64,000 nucleotides of DNA from Helicoverpa zea (GCF_022581195.2 NC_061474.1:7998001-8062000), one strand, 5' to 3'; shown: positions 22,151-35,582, counted from the stretch's first letter. Made by a program: numbers and translations. Notes: generated from the letters alone by a model not told the origin.

Positions 22151-24017
22151 GCGAAAATAACTAACAATATATACATCGTTCCGTCTTTCTGAACTCTCAA
22201 AGCTTTACAGGATAAATGCATCAATATTTAGCGATCATAGGCCAGCTATCTTATACTGAAAATACTAGACACAGAAATAGATTTACTGTCACATTCGCTA
22301 TTGCAACTATCATCAAACTTTATGGGTATAATCATGAACAGAAATGTTACAGCTATGGGAGGTACTATCGTGAACAATCGTCTAGAGTCTAGACAGCACA
22401 TAGTTCAAATCACGTTTAATATTTAGGTATTGCCTTTGTGGAGTTTTTAATGGACTGTGACGTATAGGTAGTTGCTCAGACTTAGTTGCAAAAGTGTTAA
22501 GTCAGTAACAAGGGAATCCTTTTCGATGTTTTCATATCATTTAAGTATGTAAGGGTATGAATGTACTGATAATCTTTATGATAAAAGATAATATTTCTGA
22601 AAACGGACAACATTAGATACTCACACACTTAAAAGAGCACTGCGTTTTAGGTCCGTTTTCAAAGATTTCACCAATGATGTAATAAAAAAATATATGTTTA
22701 TTATTGTTGGAACACAACAATCCAACGTGTGTGTAACGTATGAAAATAATTTCATGCAGTAAGAAGCTCAAAATCCCAAAACTTTATCCACTTAACAGTG
22801 ACCAAAATATAATTTTCAACCCCAAAATTCTGCAAAAACTCACTAACGTACAAATTAATGAATATAATCTCGTCAAGTATCGCGCGGCTTAGATAATGAT
22901 CACTAACTTTGTTCAAGGAGACGCTTACAAACTGAGCTGAGAGCAATTTTTCTTAACAATCTTAAAAAACTTGCGAAGGATCAACAAGATAAGCTTTTTG
23001 CTTTCGTCTTGTTTTTCTCGCTAAGTTATTACGCTAAGTTTCTTTTCCTATAGAATCCTTATTTTTTTATAAACATCAAGATTTCTCTAGATGGTTCACC
23101 CTTCCTATAGCTAAATAAAAAATAGCACACAGGTAATTTCAAGTTCTTATACGTACCTGAAAAGTTCTTACCATGAATGTTTCGAGTCTCAATGGTGCTA
23201 CGTCCTGCACGAGGATAAAAAGTAGCCTTTTTTATGTTCAGGTTTCCCCAATGATATTATAAATAAAAAGAGGTAGATATCGCACTGGCACGCAAAAATT
23301 GTAGCGAACGAATTCAGACAATTGTCGTAATTTGTTTTAGTCGGCTTATACTTCAAGCGCAACTCACTACAAATAGCTATCTCTTTCTGTACCATACTTT
23401 CCGAATTATCTGTCGCAGTCGTAGTTGAAAATGACATTTAAGTACATTTGTAATAAGAACGCAACAATTTTTGGACGCCGCTTAGTATGAACGTAGCGTA
23501 TCTTCTTTATAATATCATTGGGTTTCCCTACTTACCAGAAAAGTTCGTATTATGAAGAGTATTTAAACCGTTTCACCGTAGAAGCGTAATAAATCTATGA
23601 TAAACTAAATCACTTTCACAATAACAATAGACGAGCTTCCACCAGCTGAAAACGATTTTTATTTTTCAAACCAAAAACAATGATTTATTACAGTAACAAC
23701 TGTCATAACAAACATAAGAAAAGCCATTTACGTCAAAAAACGCATACAACGTACGTATCGAAAGCCATAAAATACTTTTCTTTATAACCTACATGCTGTC
23801 AGCATTATTGTTTATTTAAAAAAAAATAAACGACACGGCTAAGAATTTTCCCTTGATCTTACAGAAAAGTTTCTCAAATATATTCGGGTGCTAATGAATA
23901 TAAAACGAAAGGAAATAAGCTTGTCAATAGTTGGAAATGGAGGTAGATAACATATTTATGATATCATGCGCTGAATAAATTATACTGTTACACATCTTTA
24001 TAAGATTCTGTTTTCCC
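22151..24017. other. No gene recognised
   Basis: AT-rich. Short minus frames at 22752-22946 and 23198-23437 have no motif. A weak repeat trace (ggataaaaagtagcc near 23213) is present. Confidence 0.45.
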
Positions 24018-24060
24018 GCGGTTTCACCCGCGTCCCGTGGAAACTTCTACCCGTACCGGG
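24018..24060 (-). repeat. Scrap of the 'tttcacccgcgtcccgtgg' repeat
   Basis: cgcggtttcacccgcgtccc, gtggaaacttctacccgtac and cggg match the reverse-oriented end seen at 110-212. Confidence 0.6.
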
Positions 24061-24150
24061 ATGTTGCTCGGGAAGAGTGTAGCTTACCAACGGTGAAGGG
24101 ATTTTTAAATCGATTCAAGTCTTTAAACAATGTTTCCTCTTTAATATATT

Positions 24151-24417
24151 ATACTAGCTTTTGCCCGCAACTTCGTTCGCGTGGAATAGTGACTACCAGC
24201 AGATTTTTGATTTGACCAATAGATGGCGCTATATGTCCGGAATAATTTTATTTTTTTTTTGTAATAAAAACTATCCTATGTCCTTTCTCAAGTTTCAAAC
24301 TATGTCTGTACCAAATTTCACACAAATCGGTTCAGTAGTTTAGGCGTGAAGAAAAGACACAGACAGACAGACAGACAGACAGACAGTCAGAGTTACTTTC
24401 GCATTTATAATATTAGT
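24151..24417 (+). repeat. Dispersed repeat 'tactagcttttgcccgc ... ataatattagt'
   Basis: Left end tactagcttttgcccgcaac, ttcgttcgcgtgg; right part accaaatttcacacaaatcg, gttcagtagtttaggcgtga, a (GACA)n tract at about 24357-24386, and actttcgcatttataatatt agt. Both ends are familiar from moth genomes. The 60-codon plus frame within it is not a gene. Confidence 0.75.
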
Positions 24418-26366
24418 TTGGATATAGTATAGATTTGTGTGCTATTTCTAGACAAACTGTAATTTATTACGGTAACATTTATTTTGTACACCGGCATCGT
24501 CAAAATAAACTGACTACATGAAAAGGAAAAGCGTGCTATTAAAATAATTTCCACCCAGTAACACTAGGAATTTCATTACAAAATTTAAACGTTCCATTCT
24601 AATTTTGAACGGCGAAAAAAAAAATTCACACAAAGAAAAAAAAACAACAATAAAAAAAACTCATTTCGCGAGATCTAAAAGATCATTATCAAGTATCTTC
24701 GGAAGAAACTTCTGAACGTTTATTTCGCGTTAAAAGTCACATTACAATTACCAAGGAGTATTTTATTCCGTCGTATTGTTTTTGAACGATAACCATCGGC
24801 CGCGACTGTACTTGAGTCAGACTGGCAATCGGCCAATGCTTTGATGTCGCCGAATCGCTAATCTAGCCAAAAATGAGGCCTACCGTGTGTATAGCAATTG
24901 TTTTTCTATGCGACAGTGGATTGAAATCGGTTTAATGAGTATTAATGGTATCTGTAAATTATATTCTTCATATTTTTTACAAATTCACACGCTTTTATTA
25001 GGTCGACCTGTATGTTACAATGTAATAGACTCTTAGGTAACTAAAACTGTTATGAATGTATGTAAGTAGTTCTGATGACAATACAATAATATGGTACTAT
25101 GGAAGATGTGAACTGGAACTTCATGATGGAACATCGTACGATAGCTGTGTTCGGTCTTACTAAAAAAGTTACATTTATAAAATTGAGTTTTTATACGTGT
25201 TTTAAAGTTTTAATTTATTTCGAAATGTTGCCAAAAGGACTTGAAAATTTTCCTGTACTGTTGTGAAGTTTCTAATTAATGGTGGGCTGGGAAATCATTA
25301 ATATGAATTTTAAAAAATATATCAGTAGATAGAGTAGGTACGTGTTGGCACGTAGTTTTTAACATTTTATAAACATATGTGAAGTGGTGAAGGGCGATCA
25401 TTTCGGAAACTGTCACGCTGTCAGTCCTGTAAGCGGAGATTTTCAGCGACATTTATGTAAATGAGTTTAGATTTTTTGCGGGTATTATTTCCAAGGAACG
25501 TCTACCTACATGTTTACGTAGCATGATCTAAAATTAATAACCAGTACGTCGATTCTATAAAATTCAGACAACAACTCGTATTTCACTTCGCTATTCACTC
25601 TCACTTCGCATTCGGTTCAAAACGTTTTAAAAGTCATCTCATACTTTATCTGTCAAAATCTCGAGTTTAATTTAGTTCAACTCGCAAACACGCTCGCAAG
25701 AGTAGCGCTAGTGTAGTTAGTTTGAGAATGCCAATCACGAAACTCACGGCGCGGGCGGATTCAGATGCGAAGTTAAGAATGAAGTCTTACAGAATCTCAC
25801 CACAGCTCTTAGAAATAGATCTTCAGAAAAATATAACCCACAACCAGTACCTATTAACAGGTTCTAAGTTAATATTTTAAATAATCTAATCAACTGCAAA
25901 ACTAAGCTAACCAAACAGCTTTTTCTTCACAACTATTCAGTATTCTGCACTAACGCGAATAAAGTCTAGATCTGAATAAAATTCCTTTAATATCAGTCTA
26001 TCGAGACACATCAAAGCCCCATTGAGCGTAACTTCAACATTTTATTTTACAAAGTATTGGAACTCTTTTTATATAAACTCATTTCGCAATACAAAGACAA
26101 GCAAAAAGTTTTTTTACAGAACTAACATCGATTTTAAAGGCTATTGAGTCGCTTTCAAAAATAGAATACTGGAAAGTTAGCACGCATTTTGTTTTTAGCT
26201 GCAGCTGTCACAAAAACAGTTTATTTTTCTAGAACTGTTTTTATTTCACGAAATAACTAAACAAAAAAAAATAGAAATACAAAAACAAAATAACTTTTTC
26301 TTTTGCTAGACAAAAAATTTCTTAAAATATAGCGTAATAAAATTGACTTTTGAACACAAACATAGC
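24418..26366. other. No gene recognised
   Basis: AT-rich with two slightly GC-richer patches. Near 25727 a 50-codon plus frame begins MPITKLTARADSDAKLRMKS in a patch rich in CG (25680-25770). It has no known domain and no clear donor, so it is only noted. Confidence 0.45.
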
Positions 26367-26604
26367 ACGTTTTTCAAGTCTTTCTAAACTTGTAGATACA
26401 TATAACACAATCAATGAAAAGCATAAGTACATGGATCAAGGTAAAGTCACAAAAAACATTTTGACGTAACAAAAATCCGTACAGCCAAAGTACCATAGAT
26501 CGTAAAACTACCTCGTTTGTCACAACGCTTTAGTAGTCAATACCTCGTAACATTTTACCGAATAGGCTATACCACTTAGCGTAATGTTGAGGGCATGATA
26601 AATG
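26367..26604 (+). repeat. Local direct duplication, copy 1
   Basis: Begins acgtttttcaagtctttc and ends ttgagggcatgataaatg. The last part (tagtagtcaatacctcgtaa, catttt, accgaataggctatacc, acttagcgtaatg) is nearly identical to copy 2 at 26721-27004. Confidence 0.8.
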
Positions 26605-26720
26605 CCTAGTTAATTTTTACTTTAAAATATTTTTTATTAGCGAAATAAGATTAAATCAACAAGAAATGTGGTAACAAAAATGCTAGATACATTTTGTTAT
26701 TTAAAAACTATTTCTAAAAA

Positions 26721-27004
26721 ACGTTTTTCAAGTCTTTCGGAAACTTTTACATACTAACCAAATTGATCTTCTAACTATACCTTTATGGCTAAAATGATCG
26801 CTTAAAAAATTAAATATAACACAGCTAAAAACCGTTTCATAAATCGAGGAAAATTCACAGAAAAATTCGTACAGCCAATGTACTGTAGATCGTAAAACTA
26901 TGTAATTTGTCACATCCTCCAGTAAACGTTTTAGTAGTCAATACCTCGTAACATTTCACCGAATAGGCTATACCACTTAGCGTAATGTTGAGGGCATGAT
27001 AAAT
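26721..27004 (+). repeat. Local direct duplication, copy 2
   Basis: Starts with the same 18 bases as copy 1 and ends with the same aatgttgagggcatgataaa. The interior has indels, including an insertion around catcctccagtaaacg. The offset is 354 at the left end and 400 at the right. No gene in either copy. Confidence 0.8.
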
Positions 27005-27579
27005 GGCCAGAGTTGGGGATGTTCCACAATATCTGTGTGTATGTGAAACACGATTTTATCAGTACTAGATCTATTGCTTTTCGAGGGTTAGTTTGGGGTG
27101 GGTGTATGGTGATGAGAGAAGCGAGAGTGGGCAGCGAGTGAAATTATATGTGTTGAATAAATTGATTTTGTCGTGTTTTTTCTTTAACAAGAAATAGCAA
27201 TTGAGGTATTCAAATAACCAGCATTTTTTGGTCAGGTTGTACATTAAATCCGGTAAAAAATTATAAAAGCATTAAGTATAAAGTTGATTATGGAACTAAA
27301 ATATTAACACCAACTCTTACAATGAGTTTCCAATGCCTGAATTTACAAATCCATTTAAAACTTTATCACCTTCTACTACTATAGTTTTGGATGTAAGATA
27401 GTCAAAGATATTCGATTACCGAGTCAGAAATAAATACAAACATCGACAAGTAAAAATCTATACGAGTATCCGCTCCCGCTACGCCTATCCACCAAATCAA
27501 CCACCCTTACCAAGTCCTCGAACCATTCAGCAATAGTTACAAGTTGGTACGGAGTCCCGACCACAGAGAAAGAAAATAC
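27005..27579. other. No gene recognised
   Basis: AT-rich spacer; nothing supported. Confidence 0.5.
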
Positions 27580-27942
27580 AGCGGAGATGCCATAAAGAAG
27601 GTAGGTCAGGAGCCTTCTTGTAGGTCAAAGTAACGTACAGTAGGCGTGATCAGTTACTAGAACTCACGAGGCGTTAGGGTTCCATGTCAACTTAAAACCA
27701 ATCTGCCAAGTCTGTTAAAGGTTGGTCTTGATTGATTGGTGATTTTAGAATAGTTATAGAAGGCGTATAAGAGCCGAGCTAGTAACGTTCCTCGTTCCCT
27801 GAACACCCGCACATTGGCGCTTTGCTTTCAAAACTCAAAACTTATTTATTTTTGCGAATATGGCTACATGTGGATCTTATATTATTTAACAAAAGGAGCA
27901 TTGACCATATCCTACCAGATATTGCGTTATGACATCTCCGCT
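27580..27942. mobile_element. Nonautonomous inverted-repeat element, copy A
   Basis: Left end agcggagatgccataaagaa, right end gttatgacatctccgct; the termini are imperfect inverted repeats of about 16 bp. Internal blocks (aaggtaggtcagg, ccttcttgtaggtcaaa, gaggcgttagggtt, agtaacgttcctcg) recur in reverse orientation at 63573-63839. No transposase frame. Confidence 0.75.
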
Positions 27943-28229
27943 AGTCATTTTGATCTCCATGGCACCGACCATTGAACTAACAGACCTGCTTATCCTCATT
28001 TGCATCAGTTTCGTGAACAAACGCTAGTAAATCGCGAAATACTTTATGTGCAACTTTCTAACTTCTGACGTTTGCATTTTTTTGCATTTTGAAGTTAAAC
28101 CTCAGTTTTAGATTTAGGTTACTTGATTATTTTGAAGTTATTTTTAGTTTTTATGAAAGAGTTGAAAAGGTTAATGAATATTAAAATCATGCAGTTAGAG
28201 TTTTAACTGATATTTCATGGACAGTAAAG

Positions 28230-28710
28230 CTTGTGGCTCATTATAGCAGCACCGCAACAGCACGGCTCCACACCAGCATTTAAGTTGTCATTCAATTTAG
28301 AGCATTAAATCGTTTATATTATAATATATTTCGTAATGTCAATATGAAAAAGCCAACGGCGAGCAGTCAGCGTGCTTGCCGCTTCCACACAACTCGACTC
28401 GCCGCCCGCGTGCTGACCTCATGCGTACAGCGCGCCAACGGCGTGCTAATTGCGCGCCGACTCCGAGCCGGCAGCGAAACAACGTCATTACGTCGTGTTC
28501 AATCATAACATCAATCATAATCGTCTTAAAATAATATTGAGTTTGCTGTGACAGCAAGCTTACACCTCGCGGCCGGCGCGCGGCCGGCGCGCCGACGGGC
28601 GGCGAGCGGACAGCGCGTGGTTGGCGCGCTGTCCGCTCGCCGTAGTCTTAATTCGAGGCGACGCCGTGCTGCAGCCGTGCTGTTGCGATGCTGCTATAAT
28701 GTGCCACAAG
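28230..28710. mobile_element. GC-rich foldback-type element with 38-bp inverted ends
   Basis: The left end, 28230-28267 (cttgtggctcattatagcag, caccgcaacagcacggct), is the reverse complement of the right end at 28673-28710 with two mismatches. Inside, 28600-28617 and 28625-28642 form a perfect 18-bp stem with a 7-base loop. Outside the arms the octamers cagtaaag (28222-28229) and ctttaaag (28711-28718) agree at six of eight positions, which is weak support for a duplication. No coding domain; the 72-codon minus frame is a by-product. Confidence 0.8.
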
Positions 28711-28718
28711 CTTTAAAG

Positions 28719-30956
28719 TAGAAAAGGAACGTTTGTAAAATATAATCATGAAGAATATTTTTTTTAGGCCTACTAAAAGTTTGCAGTCTACCTTACAGCT
28801 AAAATTAAAATAAATCCCTGTCCAAACATTAAGGATAGGTTTATCTTTCTTATTTTAAAGCAAATCAAAAAACCTCATAAATACACGAATTCAACTATAA
28901 TGCTGCAAACATAAAAGTCTGTCAGACGATGATCATTGCTTATCAGACGTACAAGTTTACGAGGCTTTCAAAAGCAGTCACCAGTGACATCTTAGACAGA
29001 ATCTGAACTGCCCATAGCACTTTAGTGTCTTATTTAACGATGAATATAAACAATGCGAGTTAAAAACGAAATGTACCTACTTTATCTTTTTCTAATGCCT
29101 TTTTGTTAAGCCTCCTTACTTTCTTGGATTATTTTAAAATCAAAATGTGGGTTTGTTTGTTCCTTAACTTTTAACGAAAAGCTGAATATAATATTTATTA
29201 ATGAAAGTTGTCGGCTAGATCTATGCTTATAGATTTCAGGACTTTGAAAAAACACCCAGTTAAATTATTACATATTAGCATATAAAAACGTTCCTTCACT
29301 TTTTTAACGTACACAACTCAAAAAATATTAAGTTTAGTCTGACCCTGAGAGCTCAATCATTCAAAAAGCTTACAAGATATGTAGCCCTATACTTTGACCC
29401 ATATCCTTTTGTATATCGCTAATTATAAAACAATAGAAAATCAATTGTTTCTCGCGTATATTTGCGAAATAAATAGAAACAAAAGAATTTAGAATGGCAC
29501 GACATGTGTAAAGTTGGGTCCTTTTACTATGTCTGGTTGAAACTAAAGACAGGTGAAGTCATAGGGCAAGACTAATCTCTGTAATAAAATTGTGAGATTC
29601 CTATCTCCTTCAAACTGAGTTTAATCCGATTCTCTTCAATCTGGATTGTCTTATCCAGGGAAAAGGTCAGTCGGCTGTGAGGAATGATGGTAATAAAATG
29701 GTTTTAAAGAAAGACATATTTCGTTATTCCATTTACTAAATAAATATCATAAAAAAAAAATATTGTGTGTTAGTAAAGATGCCTCCAGACACAGGTTTCA
29801 AATATCAAAGGCAATAAATACCGGATGATTTTAATGTCATATTTTTCAGATTAATGTCTGCTTGCAATATAGAAAAAATAACTAATAAAAGTTCATATTT
29901 TATTTTATAGCTCAAAATTTCTTCAGTGATAAGTAGATGTTTTACTGCTATAAACTTATATAAGAAAACTTTCCAACCAAAAGTAACTAAATAAAAACAC
30001 CTTGGCCAACGACATCAATGATAGCGGCTCTAAAAACCATATGATGACCCATACATTAGTATTTATGGTTTTATGGCATCTAATTAAATACCAAAACAGT
30101 ATTCGAACCGGATTGCCAAATCTTGATTACTTAATCCTTTACCAAAAAACCTTCGCTTGGACCAAATAAAGCACATCCAAATACGTCAAGCATTTCGCTA
30201 AAGATGACACAAATGTACGTCATGCGAAACCATGACCCTTTTCTGAACAGTCGGTCAAAACATTTGAATCCTGTTGACCTAGTGATGGTAATAGAAATAA
30301 AGATAAAGCCATAGATTATGGATCTGTTTACGTCACTACATCTGAGAATGGTGTAAAGGCTTGGACACAGTATAGCAAGTTCTACGTTATTAAACAATAC
30401 GAGAAATATGAAATAATTCTAGAAGGTGAAACCAACTGCACATTGAAACTTTTTTTATGTGGTAAATCCTCAGATGTGCCTTCTCACTGTGGGTACAGCA
30501 AAATGGAGTGACAGACTTATAACAAAACCCACCATGTTCCTTCTGGAGCCCTTTGTGACCAGAGGCACCGTAAATCACGCGAATCATCCAGCAGCTTAGC
30601 AAATGGGGCTAGAAAATTTCGTTTACAAAAATATGGCCATTGTCAATTCCCATTCAACGAACACCACTATGTTTCAAGAGGTTCAGATAAAAGGTAGATG
30701 ATAGAGGCCCTGAATAAAATATAGCCCTATATAATATCAAAACAGGTAATACCAATCTATTCTGTTTATGTATTTTTTCACAAACCGCCTGCAAGTGTTC
30801 ACACCCTAACTCACAGTAATGGAATGACACTAAAGTAGATAATGCACTGTTGGTGGATCACTTTACAAGCTCGCTTGTTGAGTGGCCTCTGAACTGATAC
30901 TGTTTATCTGCCTGAGTGCTTGTATTAGCTGGAGGTTGTTTTAGATTTTTTTGTAT
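28719..30956. other. No gene recognised
   Basis: AT-rich. The minus frames at 30131-30397 (88 codons) and 30390-30602 (70 codons) overlap in a slightly less AT-rich patch but show no motif. Confidence 0.45.
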
Positions 30957-31120
30957 ATAATAATGACGTCCAGAAAAAGGCCATGGCGGTGCTCTTTGAG
31001 GCATAGGTTCTGCAACAATATTTGCACAGACACAGGTGCACTCTCTATTCCTTCACTCTCATAGTCTGATGGTACAATTCGATACGAGCGGAGAGAGTTT
31101 AGATGCACGGCCGAATCAAT
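30957..31120 (+). mobile_element. Decayed LINE 3'-end or SINE fragment
   Basis: tataataatgacgtccag, ggccatggcggtgctctt, gacacaggtgcactctctat, tccttcactctcatagtc and gagcggagagagtt keep the block order of 8743-8925 with many substitutions. Confidence 0.65.
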
Positions 31121-32978
31121 GTATCAATCACCAACTACCGACTACCAAAATTATTTCAAATAGAGAATGAAATAAGAGGGCATTCTGAGCCAACCAAATA
31201 AATTTTTGGATAAGGATAGAAGCTACGTATTTGTATGGCAATCAAAATTAAATAAAGTTAAATAACACTTGACAATTAGAACATAAAAGTCAAAGACCAA
31301 CAAAAAGCAACGATTAACATAAAAATAAAACTATACCAAAACTAACAACATCATGAAACAGTACTTCAGACAGCTAACACAAGTCCTAACCACTGTATAA
31401 AAGCATTTTCCTACATTATACCAGTAGACATTTTATGAGCCATAACGATAGACCAATCTTTGTGAAGTAAAATTTTCAGCCTACTAACGTTTTACAGTCC
31501 GTAAAGAAAGTAGGCGGATCACACAGTGCCACACACATTTGTTCGCGAACAAGTGTACCTAGTATGTCCACTTCTAGCATGTGTTCACGTGCAAAGATTG
31601 CAGTTTAGCCAAGATTTTCATAATGTAAATATACGTATGTATTAAACACCTAATTTGTTGCTATTTGCTGAAACGTGCATACCAGAAGCAACACTTATGT
31701 GCGTCACAGTGCCGCACGCGGGTAGTTTCTCTCCTATAAACTACCTATCGAGTTCCCAAGACGATCAGTCAAATTGCGCAATATTACGATAATATGCATA
31801 AATTAAAGATTGCGCATTGATTTTTAGAAATTAAAGATTGCGAATTAACAAAATTTAATTGCACAATATTACCCGATGTCATTTTAGGTCTAGGAGTCGT
31901 CGAAGGGAATATAGCACACAGCATCAACGCTCATAATTTTGTACCACGGTAGTGTGAGACACTCGTAGGCTCACAGGCTGTATTTAGGAACACATTAAGT
32001 AAATGTTGTGTAAAGACAACTCATAAACATGTTCTAACATTAGGAGAGAACGCGTAAATATGTCGTCGTATCTCAGTATTAATATGTTTTTTGGTGGAAG
32101 GATAGTAAAAAATAACAGTTCGTTCGTTCGTGGTTCGTTTTGTTTCGTGTTAGGATAATTAATAATATCATTGTGGGTGGCGGGTTTGATTCCAGCGTAT
32201 TTGATTTATTGTTTAGTTTCCATAGCTCAAGTCTTTCTTAGAATAGAACGTGTATTTATTCAAGTAACATGACTCATAATGCTAGTAAAAAAAACTTAAT
32301 TAGTAGAAAAAAAAATAACAAAAAACGTAGGCCCAAGTTCACCGACAACATAGACGTCACTTTTCTTAACACAACTGTTCGCTATGAAATTTCACATACA
32401 ATTTTCAAAGTACCCAAACATTTGTTTAAAAAAACACGTACGTACATGTTATAAGGCAACTTGGTTCATACTTTAAGTCAAGATGAAGTTATATACTTTC
32501 TATCTCTTAGCTAAATATGCATAACAAACTGTAAGAATAGACATCTTAGCCGTTTTTCATTCAAAGAAGACGACTAATGGATGATCCATTAGTATATCAG
32601 CCGGCATCCGCTGTTACGCGATAATATCGCAAAGATTAGTACCAAGGACTTTCTTACTACATTAAAGTGCTGTTATCTATTTAAAGAGGTCGGTTTATAG
32701 AAATAAATAATGGGATGTGCTTTAGTTGTCTTATAGAATCGATAGAGTAATAATTCATGTAGATATCCTTGATGAAATTGAATTTTCCTGTCTATTTCGT
32801 TTCCTTTTTCTTTTGCAGTTTGTTCAGAAAGAAACACCAAATCTGCAAAGGAATGATATAGCAAATAAAGCATAAACATTATTGTAATCAGAACATTTTT
32901 AGACTTCAGCTTGAAAAAGAGAAAAAAACTAAACAACATTTGAATTTGGAATTCCCTTTCTTTGAATTCGTTTTATAT
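31121..32978. other. No gene recognised
   Basis: AT-rich. Words such as ttgttcgcgaacaagtgt near 31540 are small palindromes. The tRNA-like word ggcgggtttgattcc near 32179 may be a SINE scrap. Confidence 0.45.
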
Positions 32979-33157
32979 CGCTTCCACACTAGCGGATTTT
33001 CCGAGTGACAACGCTCTGTTTGTACCTACAGGCGCTTATACAAGCCACAGCAAACAATTGACGACTACCGGTGTGAAAGATGACATCAGAAACCGACCGC
33101 AGATTTTTTGACGCTCGGATTTACTACATGCGACTGATATCCGCCAGTGTGAAAGCG
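32979..33157. mobile_element. MITE with 'cgctttcacactagcggat'-type ends, copy 1
   Basis: The left end cgcttccacactagcggat and right end atccgccagtgtgaaagcg are inverted repeats matching at 17 of 19 positions. A second copy with the same terminal words is at 53489-53652. Length about 179 bp; noncoding. Confidence 0.75.
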
Positions 33158-33505
33158 CTGTTAAACAAGGCTTTTTAAAAAGATCGCGAAAATGCGTCAC
33201 AACGGAAAACCATCATAACCACAATGTCGAACATATCCTTTAGCTAAATATCAAGAGCTAATGCCTTGTTATCAGCTGCATTTCTTATCGTTTGTCTTGT
33301 AACAACAAGTTTAACGTGTTTTTAACTACCGTACATTTGCTTCAGAACTGATAAAGGGAAGGAAGTTGAGATACTCAGGTATGTTTATTTTTTGTTATAC
33401 GTAGATAACGTAGTCGATAATTCCGGAAAAAATATTGAAAAGTTTTGCAATATTAAAATGCAATGTGGTTTCTTTCTGTAAAGTTCATAGGATATGAAAA
33501 TTAAT

Positions 33506-33578
33506 GACGGAAGGAAGGACGGACGGACAGACATGGTGAAACTATAAGGGTTCCTAGTTTACTACGGAACCCTAAAAA
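33506..33578 (+). repeat. Right-end fragment of the 'ggccaagtgcgag' repeat
   Basis: gacggaaggaaggacggacg, gacagacatggtg, ctataagggttcc and tacggaaccctaaaa match the right end at 18859-18942. Confidence 0.7.
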
Positions 33579-34824
33579 TGGAGTACCTACCTCATCAACT
33601 ATTCAAAACTTAAAAACATTTATTCAGACTAGGCTGCAAAACAGCACTTTTTGAACAAAAAGATTTACAAAATGCAGCCCTTAAAACGCCCACCCTTAAC
33701 CACTTCCTATGTGTTTTTACTGGGAAGAAGAAGTGGCGCAACAAACTCCCCAGCAACACATGTCTGTCTGAAGATTAGAAGGACTATATTCATAAACTCA
33801 TCACAAAGAACGCATAGTTCTAAAATCAGGTATCAAAAACCCGCCAAATATATTCTGCATTGTCTATGTAGGTCAGATTTAATAAAAGGCAAAGGCGTTT
33901 GACCATACTGCTTAGATCTTTTTCCAGTGCATCGAAACGAGGTTATAATAAAATTGTCCGATGTCCGGGGAAATCTGCAACTTAATTGCTAGCCTGGGGC
34001 AGTCTGTGCTCTCCGGGATTCATATTACGGGATTATTAAAAACCGGAGATATTAGTAGAATGTTTTATGAGTTTTATGGCTTGAAGTGATAGGTTTTGTA
34101 GTGCTAATGACTTTTAGTTCAGAGTTATGGCAATAAATGGAAACTTTAATATTAAATATATTATTATTGGAACTATTAAATAATGCTATCGGCAGGATTT
34201 TGAAAAATAGTTCGTTCCCACTTTACTCAAAGAATAACAAGTGACATAATAAAAGTTTGCAAACCTTCTTGGAACGATAAAAAAGTCTTTTGGATTTAGA
34301 AAACGTCTTCGCTTCCATAAACAACAGAGCTTGGAACTTCACCACTTAAAGCCATTCCCTCAAAAAACATCGGCTTAAATCAAAGCCATCCTTAACTTAA
34401 TCAAGTAATTAAAACTTACACAATAAAAATGTATTTCCATAAATACTGGCACGGCCATTATTTCAAGCAAATACTTATCGGAACTTCTTAATTTACAGTC
34501 AATAAAAAACAGAAGTTTATTTAACTTGGACAATTAAAGGAAGCTGGACGGTGACAAAAAATGAATGATTAGTTTATTTTGACCCATTTTTACAGCGATA
34601 ATTTTTACACTCAATTATTTTCTGAATTCATTTTGAAGACTTTGCTAGGTTATCAGCAAAATTTATTCTAAAAAAGTACAAATGAACACTACCATATACG
34701 ACGTCATGAAGAAATACTAATCTATGTATACTTCTGTACTAATATATTAAAGAGTACTAATATAACAATTTAATTATTTGTACTCTAAAAGCTCCGAAAT
34801 TACAGAAACGCTAAAAAAATATAT
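33579..34824. other. No gene recognised
   Basis: AT-rich; the 83-codon plus frame at 33651-33902 has no recognised domain. Confidence 0.5.
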
Positions 34825-34910
34825 TTTACTGTTCGAAAGCTACCCTACTCCCTAGTAAGAAAGGCTATATTTTATACAGGTACGGGAGGAAGTTCACCCG
34901 GACGTATGAA
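34825..34910 (+). repeat. Decayed dispersed-repeat fragment
   Basis: tttactgttcgaaagctacc, aggctatattttatacagg, tacgggaggaagttcaccc parallel the 43226-43382 copy. Confidence 0.55.
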
Positions 34911-35474
34911 ACAATGGAAAAACTAATATTTGATTTAAATCCATATTTCGACGGATCCCTTATATAAATCCCTTCTACATCCGATCAAGAGTAAACACAA
35001 CCAAAAATATACGACGAAGATTCTCCTAGTAAACATTGCCAAACAATTATCTACATATTTACTACCAGAGTATCGTTTCTCCGTACATACGTACATTTCA
35101 CAAATCCTTCAGTTACAGCCGGGGACACGATCACACTAGTTTGCGAAGAATTTTACTAGCTACACATATTCTGCATATTAAAGTGATATTACATTTGTTA
35201 GAATTTCGTTCCCTTGAGGACAGGAATTATGAACTGTGTTTAATAGAGGGAGTTATGATGTCCTGGTTGTAAATGTACCGAGAAGTTTGTTTGAATGTTC
35301 AGTGCAACAGTGTGTAAAAACTGTGAGATGGATGCGGATGAGATTTGGTGAACAGATAGGACCAAAATTTGGGTTTCACAAGGGATAAATAAACATTTCC
35401 TTTAATGAAAACGACTCTTTGGTTAAATATGACAGAAGACCAGCATTCCGTCAACACTAGGTACTACGGGCACC
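34911..35474. other. No gene recognised
   Basis: AT-rich; the 78-codon plus frame at 35036-35272 has no recognised domain. Confidence 0.5.
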
Positions 35475-35582
35475 CGGATAAAAAGGAGGCTACTGCCTTT
35501 CTCTGTAAATGGCTGTCTAACAAAGAAAGAATTTCCAAAATCAAATGGAACCAATAAGTAGCTCCTGAGATTAGGCAAACGA
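35475..35582 (-). repeat. Dispersed-repeat copy, reverse
   Basis: cccggataaaaaggaggcta, tctgtaaatggctgtctaac, ggaaccaataagtagctcct and gagattagg follow the block order of 9711-9835. Confidence 0.6.

Noticed and set aside
25727..25880. 50-codon frame starting MPITKLTARADSDAK in a CpG-richer patch
   Set aside because: No domain, no convincing donor, and no partner exon; kept only as a remark.
26367..27004. Considered as a CRISPR-like or satellite array
   Set aside because: Only two diverged units of more than 230 bp; neither regular spacing nor spacers.
30131..30602. Two overlapping minus-strand frames of 88 and 70 codons, considered as a decayed gene
   Set aside because: No homology recognised in any frame; a decayed transposon is possible but cannot be supported.
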